Source: an uncultured Ruminiclostridium sp. (GTDB taxonomy: Bacteria; Bacillota; Clostridia; Oscillospirales; Ruminococcaceae). From it: DNA of 36,487 nt. A model generated the notes under the pieces. It was not told the DNA's origin. It saw only the letters and a list, made by a program, of their open reading frames with translations, and searched no databases. Both the position numbers and the translations under genes were made by a program. The stretch spans positions 1 to 36,487 of the forward strand of contig CANQKE010000027.1 in assembly GCA_947624435.1 (NCBI GenBank). Reading direction: 5' to 3'. Of the stretch, positions 26,576 to 34,181 are shown one piece after another (the first letter of the stretch is position 1; every line of letters starts with the position of its first letter).

Positions 26576-27148
26576 ATGATAAAGCTGATAGCTGTCGGCG
26601 CAAGTACGGGAGGCACCGACGCGATAATAGAAACGATAAGAACGCTGCCGGAGGATTCTCCGCCGGTGGTGATAGTTCAGCACCTGCCGGACGGCTTTAC
26701 TTCCATATATGCCGAGCGGCTGGCAAAGCTGTGCCGAATGCGGGTAAAAGAGGCGGACAACGGCGACAGATTGTCAAAAGGAGTTATTTATACCGCGCGG
26801 GCAGATCGCCAGCTTACCGTATACGGCGGAGCGAGAGGGCTTTATATAAAGCTGGGAGGCAGCGCAAAGGTATGCGGACACTGCCCGTCGGTAGATGTGA
26901 TGTTTGATTCTGCGGCGGAGTGCTGTGCAGGCAAGGCGGTCGGCGTGCTGCTGACCGGAATGGGCAGAGACGGCGCTAACGGGCTGCTTAAGATGAAACA
27001 GTCCGGCTGCGTTACCATGACGCAGGACAAGGCCTCCTGCGTTGTGTACGGAATGCCGCGCGCCGCTTTTGAACTGGGCGCGGCCGATATTCAGGGTTCT
27101 CCGAGAGAGCTCGGCGAAAGGCTGAACGAGATAATAAAAGTAAAATAA
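26576..27148 (+). CDS. cheB: Stand-alone CheB methylesterase domain
   Basis: A 190-aa protein consisting only of the CheB catalytic domain. The triad is Ser10 (GASTGG), His36 (VQHL) and Asp132 (GMGRDGA). Full-length CheB (about 350 aa) carries an N-terminal receiver that inhibits the esterase until phosphorylated; it is absent here. The site GGAGGTAG and the ATG directly before IKLIAVGAS show the gene is not simply cut at a late start, and the 31 nt before it holds no receiver remnant. The activity would demethylate or deamidate receptors without control by CheA. Confidence 0.94.
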   Translation: MIKLIAVGASTGGTDAIIETIRTLPEDSPPVVIVQHLPDGFTSIYAERLAKLCRMRVKEADNGDRLSKGVIYTARADRQLTVYGGARGLYIKLGGSAKVCGHCPSVDVMFDSAAECCAGKAVGVLLTGMGRDGANGLLKMKQSGCVTMTQDKASCVVYGMPRAAFELGAADIQGSPRELGERLNEIIKVK

Positions 27149-27163
27149 AATTCCGAGAGGGAA

Positions 27164-27189
27164 AGTCTGAAAAATTTATTTTTCAGACT
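27164..27189 (+). terminator. Hairpin after cheB, likely terminator
   Basis: An 11-bp stem AGTCTGAAAAA / TTTTTCAGACT around TTTA. The T-run lies inside the stem and the tail is weak, so efficiency is uncertain. Confidence 0.5.
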
Positions 27190-27193
27190 GTGA

Positions 27194-27239
27194 GTTTTGC
27201 GCTTTGCTGAGTACGGTCAGCAATTTTGCTTCGCAAAAC
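27194..27239 (+). promoter_or_regulatory. Structured 5' region of the 5'-nucleotidase gene
   Basis: GTTTTGCG (27194-27201) can pair with CGCAAAAC (27232-27239) around an inner 7-bp stem TTGCTGA/TCAGCAA (27204-27223). TTTTGC (27224-27229) competes for the same GCAAAA (27233-27238). Two exclusive folds in a leader may be regulatory, or the stretch may be a small palindromic repeat. No clear -10/-35 pair was found here. Confidence 0.4.
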
Positions 27240-27262
27240 CGCACAAAAACTCGAAAGGAGAA

Positions 27263-27281
27263 ATGCTTGTTTCACAAGCAT
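27263..27281 (+). promoter_or_regulatory. Palindrome between ribosome site and start, with overlapping mini-ORF
   Basis: ATGCTTGT-TTC-ACAAGCAT is a perfect 8-bp hairpin inserted between AAAGGAG (27254-27260) and the start ATG at 27292. The palindrome opens with an ATG that begins an 8-codon frame ending TAA at 27287-27289, two nt before the real start. Either the hairpin loops out the spacer or the mini-ORF couples translation. Confidence 0.5.
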
Positions 27282-27291
27282 GGTTATAAAA

Positions 27292-28956
27292 ATGAGCTTA
27301 ACAAGAAAAATTTCCGCATTCATCGCGTCGGCAATGATATTAATGCTTTTGGGCGGGTGTAATAATAATGCAAAAGCGGACGACATCATCATTTTATATA
27401 CCAATGACGTGCATTGCGCGGTAGATGACGATATCGGCTATGCAGGACTTGCGGCGTACAAGCACCGCTGCGAGGAGATCAGCCCTTACGTCACGCTGGC
27501 AGACTGCGGGGACGCTCTGCAAGGGAACGTGATAGGAGTGGTTTCCGACGGGGAATATCCGGCGGAGCTTATGGAGCGCGCGGGATACGACTTCGCGGTA
27601 CTCGGAAATCATGAGTTTGACTACGGTATGGAGCGGCTGGATCAGCTTATGGAGATAACCGGCGCTCAGTATCTCGGCTGCAATATCCGCTATACGGGCG
27701 AAGATGACGCGGCGTTTCTTTCCCGGCTTTTGCCGTACACGATAGTATCCTACGGCGATGTTAAGGTCGCCTTTATCGGAGTATCGACGCCGGAGAGCAT
27801 CGCAAAATCCGTTCCGGCGTACTTTTGCGATGAGAACGGTAACTATGTATATGATTTCTACGGCGGAAGCGGAGAAGAATTATATAAATGCGTGCAGGAG
27901 AACGTGGACGCTTGTCTGAAAGACGGCGCGAATTATGTTATTGTCCTTGCACACCTCGGAACGGATGAGGCGTCCTCGCCGTTTACATCAAGTGAACTGA
28001 TCGCAAATACAAAGGGTATCGACGCCGTGCTGGACGGTCATTCCCACAGCGAAATTCCCTGCGATATCGTAAAAAATGCGGACGGCGAGGATGTGCTTTT
28101 GTCCTCCACCGGTACCGGGCTTTGCAATATCGGCCGTCTTACCATTACCGCCGGCGGTAATATCCAGACAGGGCTGATAGGATCGTATCCGGATACGGAC
28201 AGCGAAATGGCGGGCTGCATAGAAAGTATGCAAGAAGAGCTTGAAGCCGAGATGTCAAGAAGCGTCGCTGTATCGGAAGTGGCGCTTACCACCGTTTCCG
28301 ATTCCGGCATGCGCCTTATACGCAACAGGGAAACCAATCTTGGGGATTTCTGCGCGGACGCGTATCGTGCTGTGTCAGGGGCGGATATCGCTGTCGTGAA
28401 CGGCGGCGGCATTCGGGCGGATATTTCGGCCGGAGAGATCACCTACGGGGATATTCTGGGCGTGAATCCTTACGGAAATTCCTTGTGTGTGGCAAAGGCC
28501 ACCGGACAGGAAATACTGGACGCTTTGGAGATGGCGAGCCGTTCTTGTCTGCCAAATCCGGACGACGGGGAAAATGCGGTAGGTGAAAACGGAGGCTTTT
28601 TGCAGGTATCGGGGCTTAAATACAGCATTGACACTTCTGTAGGATCCACGGTTGAGACGGACGAGCAGGGAAATTTCCTCTCCTGCGGTGACAGCCGAAG
28701 AGTAAAGGACGTCATGGTCCTTGAAAAAGACGGCAGCTATACAGAACTTGTGCCGGATAAAGTATATACGGTAGCGTCTCACAACTACCTTATCAAGGAA
28801 GGCGGGGACGGACTGAATATGTTCATGGACAATGAACTGACGATCAATGAGGGAATGATAGATTATGATATACTTTCGACTTATCTCACGGACGATCTTA
28901 ACGGAACTGTGGGGGATGAGTACGCTCTGCCGCAGGGACGTATAGTGATAAAATAA
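27292..28956 (+). CDS. Lipoprotein 5'-nucleotidase / 2',3'-cyclic phosphodiesterase family (UshA-like)
   Basis: A 554-aa surface lipoprotein. The signal MSLTRKISAFIASAM... ends at a lipobox with Cys23 (LLGGC). The metallophosphatase domain has the metal motifs YTNDVHC, DCGDALQGN, GNHEFDYG, AHLGTDE and DGHSHSE. The C-terminal nucleotide-binding domain begins about residue 315 and has GGGIRADI and GDGLNMF. It would strip phosphate from extracellular nucleotides for salvage. The start at 27292 is chosen because its first 15 residues match those of the next gene; ATG 27280 in the same frame is an alternative. Confidence 0.93.
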   Translation: MSLTRKISAFIASAMILMLLGGCNNNAKADDIIILYTNDVHCAVDDDIGYAGLAAYKHRCEEISPYVTLADCGDALQGNVIGVVSDGEYPAELMERAGYDFAVLGNHEFDYGMERLDQLMEITGAQYLGCNIRYTGEDDAAFLSRLLPYTIVSYGDVKVAFIGVSTPESIAKSVPAYFCDENGNYVYDFYGGSGEELYKCVQENVDACLKDGANYVIVLAHLGTDEASSPFTSSELIANTKGIDAVLDGHSHSEIPCDIVKNADGEDVLLSSTGTGLCNIGRLTITAGGNIQTGLIGSYPDTDSEMAGCIESMQEELEAEMSRSVAVSEVALTTVSDSGMRLIRNRETNLGDFCADAYRAVSGADIAVVNGGGIRADISAGEITYGDILGVNPYGNSLCVAKATGQEILDALEMASRSCLPNPDDGENAVGENGGFLQVSGLKYSIDTSVGSTVETDEQGNFLSCGDSRRVKDVMVLEKDGSYTELVPDKVYTVASHNYLIKEGGDGLNMFMDNELTINEGMIDYDILSTYLTDDLNGTVGDEYALPQGRIVIK

Positions 28957-29012
28957 ATACACGTACAGCGAAAAGCTGAACGGTATGATAAATTTCCGAA
29001 AGGAGAAAAAAC

Positions 29013-31484
29013 ATGAGCTTAATAAGGAAAATTTCCGCGTTCATCGCTTCGGCAATGCTGATAACAGCCGCTGTTTCGGCGGTCGGTATCGTTTCGGCAG
29101 AAAGCACGCCCGACGCAAGTCAGGTCGTTTCAGAAATGGGCGCGGGGTGGAATCTCGGCAACACGTTAGATGCCACCGGAGGACAAGGACTTTCATCGGA
29201 GACCTCGTGGGGCAATCCCAAGACCACCAAGAAAATGATCGACGCTGTAAAGGCGGAGGGCTTCAACACCGTGAGGATACCCGTTTCATGGGGAAAACAC
29301 ACCTCCGGCAGCAACTTTACCATTGACTCCGCATGGCTCAACAGGGTGCAGGAGGTAGTGGACTACTGTATCGACGACGATATGTACGTAATTCTCAATA
29401 TCCATCATGACACCGACAAGAAATACTATTATCCGAGCAGCACCTACAAAGATCAGTCGCTTAGATACATAAAGTCTATATGGAAACAGGTCAGCGAAAA
29501 ATTCAAAAATTACGACTATCATCTTGTTTTTGAAATAATGAACGAGCCGAGGCTTACCGGAACTAACGACGAATGGTGGTTCCCGGTAAATAACCCGAAC
29601 AGCGCCGTTAAAGATTCTATCAACATTATAAATCAGCTTAATCAGGCGGCGGTAGACACTATAAGAGCGGCGGGCGGCAGCAACAAGACCCGCAGCATAA
29701 TGATACCGGGCTACTGTGCGTCGATAGACGGCTGCACTACTCCTACTTTCAAGCTGCCCACCGACAGCGCAAAAAATCGCCTTATAGTATCAGTACACGC
29801 TTATACGCCTTACAACTTCTGCCTTAACGGAAGCGGCACGTCGGTATTCGGAGATTCGCTTAAAAGCGAGGTGGATTACCTTTTCGATACGCTGAACTCA
29901 AAGTACATCTCAAAAGGCATACCGGTAGTTATCGGCGAGACCAGCGCGTCCAACAAGGGCAACAAGGCGGAGCGTCTTAAATGGGCGGATTATTTCTGCG
30001 GAAGCGCGTCTAAGCTCGGCATACCCTGCGTATTGTGGGATAACAACGCATATCAGAACAGCGACAAGGGCGAGGCTCACGGTCATCTTGACAGGACAAA
30101 CTTAAGCTGGTACGACAAGAGCTTTGTGGACCGTATCGTGTCTTACTATCCGATAGTATCCAACGACGTATCCCGCGCGACGATATCCGCTATTTCGGAT
30201 AAGGCATATACCGGCTCGGCTGTAAAGCCGTCGGTCACTGTAAAGATAGGCGGCAAGACGCTCAAAAGCGGCACCGACTACAGCGTATCCTATAAATCGA
30301 ACACCAACATAGGCACCGCAAGCGTGACAATAACCGGCAAGGGAGATTATACCGGCAGCAAGACCGTTAATTTCAACATCGTTCCGGTACAGGTCAAAGG
30401 CTTTAAGCTGGTAAGCCGCACTTCCACCTCGTTAAAGCTGGAGTGGAGCAAGGCAAGCTCTATAAACGGCTACCGCATACAGCTTTATAAGAGCGGCAAG
30501 TGGACTACCGTCGCTACTGTTAAAAGCCCGAATACCGTCACCTGCACCGTCAGCGGACTGCCATCCGGCACGGCAAACAAGGTGCGCATACAGTCCTATA
30601 AGACGGTAAACGGCAAGAATTATTACGGTATCGAAAAGAGCGGCACCTGCTACACCGACCCGTCCGCGGTAACAGGCTTTAAGCTGGTGCAGCGCAGCGC
30701 GGATTCTCTTAAGCTCGGCTGGAACAAAAACTCCGGTGCTTCCGGCTATCTGCTGGAGCAGTACAAGGGCGGCAAGTGGGTACAAGCTGCGAATATAAAT
30801 AAAAATTCCACCACTTCTTATACTATAAAAGGACTGTCGGCGTCAACAAAATATCAGGTAAGGATAACCGCATATAAGAACGTCGGCGACAAGACGCTTA
30901 AGTCCTCGGCAAAGAGCGGCTCGTGCTATACCGCTCCGAAAGCGGTAACAGGCTTTAAGCTGGTGACCCGCGGCGCATACTCTCTTAAGCTCGGTTGGAA
31001 CAAAAATACCAGCGGTGACGGCTATATACTCGAACAGTACAAAAACGGCAAGTGGGTACAGGTCGCTAAGATAAATAAGAATACCACTTCCTATACCGTA
31101 AAGGAGCTTACCCCCGCGACCGCAAACAAGTTCCGCATAAAAGCATATAAGAACATCGGCGACAAGATAATCTACAGCGCCGAAAAGAGCGGCAGCTGCA
31201 ACACCGCTCCGCCGCAGGTAAGCGGTTTTAAGGCGTCCTCCTCTTCGGCGGGAGCCGCCAAGCTTAGTTGGAGCAAGAACGCTTATGCCGACGGGTACAG
31301 GATAGAGTACTACAGCGGCGGCAATTGGAAAAAACTCAGCGACTTTTCCGCAAGCAAGCTCTCCGCGTCCTACGGCGGAATGACGCGCGGCTCAAATTAT
31401 AAATTCCGCATAAGCGCATACGCAAAAATCGGCAGCGGATATTATTTCTCGTCGCCTGTGGAGCTTACAGTTAAGATAAAGTAA
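29013..31484 (+). CDS. Secreted GH5 endoglucanase-type enzyme with four Fn3 modules
   Basis: An 823-aa protein. The signal peptide is at about 1-29 (ends VSA). The GH5 catalytic domain, subfamily 4-like, spans about 30-382, with GWNLGNTLDA, acid/base Glu178 in MNEPR and nucleophile Glu309 in VIGETSAS. Then follow a small Ig-like MBG-type module (about 386-456, AYTGSAVKPSVTV) and four Fn3 modules (about 459-546, 549-640, 642-730, 734-823) with repeated GFKLV and KLGWNKN. No dockerin, carbohydrate-binding or LPXTG part was seen, so it is likely secreted. Substrate would be beta-1,4-glucan, xyloglucan or mixed glucan. GAAAGGAG precedes the ATG, 56 nt after the nucleotidase gene. Confidence 0.94.
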   Translation: MSLIRKISAFIASAMLITAAVSAVGIVSAESTPDASQVVSEMGAGWNLGNTLDATGGQGLSSETSWGNPKTTKKMIDAVKAEGFNTVRIPVSWGKHTSGSNFTIDSAWLNRVQEVVDYCIDDDMYVILNIHHDTDKKYYYPSSTYKDQSLRYIKSIWKQVSEKFKNYDYHLVFEIMNEPRLTGTNDEWWFPVNNPNSAVKDSINIINQLNQAAVDTIRAAGGSNKTRSIMIPGYCASIDGCTTPTFKLPTDSAKNRLIVSVHAYTPYNFCLNGSGTSVFGDSLKSEVDYLFDTLNSKYISKGIPVVIGETSASNKGNKAERLKWADYFCGSASKLGIPCVLWDNNAYQNSDKGEAHGHLDRTNLSWYDKSFVDRIVSYYPIVSNDVSRATISAISDKAYTGSAVKPSVTVKIGGKTLKSGTDYSVSYKSNTNIGTASVTITGKGDYTGSKTVNFNIVPVQVKGFKLVSRTSTSLKLEWSKASSINGYRIQLYKSGKWTTVATVKSPNTVTCTVSGLPSGTANKVRIQSYKTVNGKNYYGIEKSGTCYTDPSAVTGFKLVQRSADSLKLGWNKNSGASGYLLEQYKGGKWVQAANINKNSTTSYTIKGLSASTKYQVRITAYKNVGDKTLKSSAKSGSCYTAPKAVTGFKLVTRGAYSLKLGWNKNTSGDGYILEQYKNGKWVQVAKINKNTTSYTVKELTPATANKFRIKAYKNIGDKIIYSAEKSGSCNTAPPQVSGFKASSSSAGAAKLSWSKNAYADGYRIEYYSGGNWKKLSDFSASKLSASYGGMTRGSNYKFRISAYAKIGSGYYFSSPVELTVKIK

Positions 31485-31493
31485 ATTGATAAG

Positions 31494-31526
31494 TGGGGGA
31501 TCGGCTTTGATCCCCCATTGGTTATT
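31494..31526 (+). terminator. Terminator after the GH5 gene
   Basis: TGGGGGATC pairs with GATCCCCCA (9 bp, 6-nt loop), followed by TTGGTTATT. It separates the GH5 gene from the macro-domain gene. Confidence 0.7.
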
Positions 31527-31541
31527 AAGAGAGGAAAAACA

Positions 31542-32525
31542 ATGCCTGTTTGTATAGTAAGAAACGACATCACGAAAATGAAGGTCGACGCTGTCGTAAA
31601 CGCCGCTAACCGTACTTTGCTCGGAGGCGGAGGGGTGGACGGCGCGATACATAAAGCGGCGGGGCCGAAGTTGCTTGCCGAGTGCAAAACGCTCGGCGGG
31701 TGCGAGACCGGAGGCGCGAAGCTCACCCGCGGGTATAATATGCCGTGCAGATATATTATCCATACGGTAGGTCCGATATGGCAGGACGGGGAACACGGAG
31801 AACGGGAAAAGCTCGCTTCCTGCTACCGGACATCGCTTCAGCTTGCGAAAGAAGCTAAATGCGAAACGGTTGCATTCCCGCTTATCTCTTCCGGCGCTTA
31901 CGGTTATCCTAAAGATAAGGCGCTTAGGGTGGCTATAGATACTATCGGCGAATTTTTAGCGGAAAACGATATGACCGTTTATATCGTGATCTTTGATAAA
32001 GCGTCATATGTCATAAGTGAGAAGCTTTTTAAGGATATAAAGGAATACATAGACGACCGCTATGCCTACGAGCATATCGACCGGCGCACAAGGTCGCTTA
32101 GGGAATTCGCCGGTTATCCCATGCAGATGTCGGCGGACTTAAAAAGCGATTCCGAACCTACGCTTAAAGAGGCGGTGGAGCAGCTTGACGAGAGCTTTTC
32201 CGAGATGCTGCTGCGCAAGATAGACGAGCGCAAAATTACCGACGCGCAATGCTACAAGAAAGCGAACATCGACCGCAAGCTGTTTTCAAAAATACGCAGC
32301 GATAAGCGGTACAAGCCGTCTAAGACCACGGCGATAGCGTTCGCGGTGGCGCTGGAGCTTTCGCTTGATGAAACTAAGGAGCTGCTGATGAAAGCGGGCT
32401 TTGCGCTTTCGCACTCGAATAAATTCGATATCATCATAGAGTATTTTATAGAACACGGAAATTACAATATTTTTGAGATAAACGAAGCGCTGTTCGCATT
32501 CGATCAGAGCCTGCTCGGTTCGTGA
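31542..32525 (+). CDS. Macro domain fused to a helix-turn-helix (XRE-like) domain
   Basis: A 327-aa protein. Residues 1 to about 165 are a MacroD-type macro domain with [19 protein letters not shown], the ADP-ribose and O-acetyl-ADP-ribose hydrolase signature, and [12 protein letters not shown]. The last about 110 residues (from about 210) carry a helical part with [25 protein letters not shown] and [17 protein letters not shown], an XRE-like helix-turn-helix that I recall fused to macro and other domains in Firmicutes. It therefore may both remove ADP-ribose and bind DNA or RNA. The ATG at 31542 follows AGAGGAAAA; an in-frame upstream ATG at 31518 lies in the preceding terminator tail. The two following genes also concern ADP-ribose or sensing. 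Confidence 0.93.
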   Translation: MPVCIVRNDITKMKVDAVVNAANRTLLGGGGVDGAIHKAAGPKLLAECKTLGGCETGGAKLTRGYNMPCRYIIHTVGPIWQDGEHGEREKLASCYRTSLQLAKEAKCETVAFPLISSGAYGYPKDKALRVAIDTIGEFLAENDMTVYIVIFDKASYVISEKLFKDIKEYIDDRYAYEHIDRRTRSLREFAGYPMQMSADLKSDSEPTLKEAVEQLDESFSEMLLRKIDERKITDAQCYKKANIDRKLFSKIRSDKRYKPSKTTAIAFAVALELSLDETKELLMKAGFALSHSNKFDIIIEYFIEHGNYNIFEINEALFAFDQSLLGS

Positions 32526-32585
32526 CGGTTTTGGTATGCGGGGGACTTTTACGGGAGTATTTTTGTTAATGCTCTAGGCAAAAAT

Positions 32586-32602
32586 GTCGCTTTGAAAGCG
32601 AC
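32586..32602. promoter_or_regulatory. Perfect 17-bp dyad, candidate operator
   Basis: GTCGCTTT and AAAGCGAC are perfect inverted arms around one central G. The dyad lies 22 nt upstream of a TATAAT (32624-32629) that has no consensus -35, i.e. where a regulator would act. The XRE domain encoded just upstream is the obvious candidate ligand, by inference only. Confidence 0.45.
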
Positions 32603-32681
32603 CAAAACGAAAAAGCTTTCCGTTATAATATTTATTGTAAGGCAAAAGCCGAGCAGTAATATTATAATGGAGGGCACGAAA

Positions 32682-33338
32682 ATGAAAAAGGATCTTACGG
32701 AGCTAGTATTTATACTCGACCGCAGCGGTTCGATGAGCGGGCTGGAGTCGGACACGATAGGCGGTTTCAATTCCGTTATCGAAAAGCAGCGGGAGGAGCA
32801 TGGCGAGGCGGTCGTATCTACCGTGCTGTTCGATAACGAAAGCGAGGTAATACACGACCGCGTGGATATTCGCAATGTTAAGCCGATGACAAGAAAGGAG
32901 TACAGCGTGCGCGGCTGCACCGCGCTTATCGACGCGATAGGCGGGGCGATACACCATATCGGAAACGTCCATAAATACGCCCGCAGCGAGGACGTACCGG
33001 AGCATACGCTGTTCGTTATCACTACAGACGGCATGGAAAACGCCAGCCGCCGCTATTCGCTCAACAAGGTGAAGAAGATGATAGAGCGGCAAAAAGAAAA
33101 ATACGGCTGGGAGTTTTTGTTCCTCGGCGCGAACATAGACGCGGTGGAAACGGCGGGAACTTTGGGCATATCCGCCGACCGCGCGGCGACCTACAACGCC
33201 GATATAGCGGGAACGCATATCCTTTATGAAACGGTAGGCTCGGCGATAACCAGAGTCCGCGGCTGCGCACCGCTTGGCGATGATTGGAAGCTGAATATTG
33301 AGGAGGACAGAAAAAGACGCAGAAAAGGAGGAAAATAA
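32682..33338 (+). CDS. von Willebrand A domain protein (TerY-like)
   Basis: A 218-aa cytosolic protein formed by one vWA fold. The MIDAS metal site is complete: DRSGSMSG near residue 13, Thr in RGCTALIDAI and Asp in TTDGMENAS. The tail is highly basic (EEDRKRRRKGGK). It resembles TerY-type vWA proteins found with stress and tellurite-associated modules. Such proteins bind partners through a metal ion. GGAGGG precedes the ATG at 32682; an earlier in-frame ATG at 32592 lies inside the dyad. Its stop touches the start of the next gene, so the two are co-translated. Confidence 0.9.
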   Translation: MKKDLTELVFILDRSGSMSGLESDTIGGFNSVIEKQREEHGEAVVSTVLFDNESEVIHDRVDIRNVKPMTRKEYSVRGCTALIDAIGGAIHHIGNVHKYARSEDVPEHTLFVITTDGMENASRRYSLNKVKKMIERQKEKYGWEFLFLGANIDAVETAGTLGISADRAATYNADIAGTHILYETVGSAITRVRGCAPLGDDWKLNIEEDRKRRRKGGK

Positions 33339-34124
33339 ATGCTCGGAGCGATAATCGGGGACATAGCAGGTTCCCGCTTTGAATGGAACAATCACAAAAG
33401 TAAGGATTTTGAGCTGTTTTCGCGGCTGTGCATGCCTACCGATGATTCAGTCATGACTTTAGCCATAGCTAAGGCGTTGCTGCTTTGCGGCGGCGATCAT
33501 ACCCGACTTAGCGAGCAGGCGGTCAGCTGTATGCAAACGCTCGGCCGAAAATACCCGTACTGCGGCTATGGCACAATGTTTAATAAATGGCTTAATTCAA
33601 ATGATCCTAAACCCTACAACAGCTACGGAAACGGAGCGGCTATGCGAGTAAGTCCCTGTTCGTATTTCGCAGACAGCCTCGATAAGGTAAAGGAGTTGTC
33701 AAGGGCGGTCACCGTTGTGACTCACAACCATCCCGAGGGACTAAAGGGCGCAGAGGCGACCGCCGTCGCGGTATGGCTTGCAAAAAACGGCAGTGATAAG
33801 GCTCACATACGTAAGGTCATCACCGAAAATTACTACCCGTTGGATTTTACTCTGGACGAAATACGGGACGGCTACCGTTTCAACGAAACCTGTCAGCAGA
33901 CCGTTCCGCAGGCTATAGAGGCGTTTTTGGAGTCCGACGGTTTTGAGGACGCTGTACGCTGCGCAATATCAATAGGCGGGGACAGCGACACGCTGGCTGC
34001 TATTACGGGAGGTATCGCCGAAGCGTATTACGGCATACCCGCCGGGATAAGAGCAAAGGCGGAGGGATTTCTTGACGATCATCTCTTGGAAATTTTGCAT
34101 GAGGCAGAAAAAACAACAGAATAA
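33339..34124 (+). CDS. ADP-ribosylglycohydrolase (DraG/ARH family)
   Basis: A 261-aa enzyme expected to remove ADP-ribose from proteins (arginine in the DraG group) or free adducts. The di-magnesium motifs are present: GDIAGSRFEW, PTDDSVMT at about 33-40, and GGDSDTLAAITGGIA near 217. The fold and length fit the family. It starts directly after the vWA stop, with AAAAGGAGG upstream, so both are made in step. No nitrogenase or ADP-ribosyltransferase gene is near, so the classical DraT/DraG role is unlikely. Confidence 0.94.
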   Translation: MLGAIIGDIAGSRFEWNNHKSKDFELFSRLCMPTDDSVMTLAIAKALLLCGGDHTRLSEQAVSCMQTLGRKYPYCGYGTMFNKWLNSNDPKPYNSYGNGAAMRVSPCSYFADSLDKVKELSRAVTVVTHNHPEGLKGAEATAVAVWLAKNGSDKAHIRKVITENYYPLDFTLDEIRDGYRFNETCQQTVPQAIEAFLESDGFEDAVRCAISIGGDSDTLAAITGGIAEAYYGIPAGIRAKAEGFLDDHLLEILHEAEKTTE

Positions 34125-34128
34125 AAAA

Positions 34129-34167
34129 TAACGCTCGTAATTCACCGATTGGAAATTACGAGCGTTA
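34129..34167. terminator. Two-way terminator between convergent genes
   Basis: A perfect 14-bp stem, TAACGCTCGTAATT (34129-34142) with 34154-34167, loop of 11 nt. On - it is followed by TTTTTTAT, so it is strongest for the LCP-like gene; on + the tail is weaker. Confidence 0.85.
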
Positions 34168-34181
34168 AATATTAAGCTTGT

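Noticed and set aside
31542-34124. DarT/DarG-type toxin-antitoxin system
   Set aside because: The macro domain is of MacroD type fused to a helix-turn-helix, and no DarT-like DNA ADP-ribosyltransferase lies beside it.
33339-34124. Nitrogenase-regulating DraG
   Set aside because: No draT or nif genes are near; the vWA and macro neighbours point to another role.
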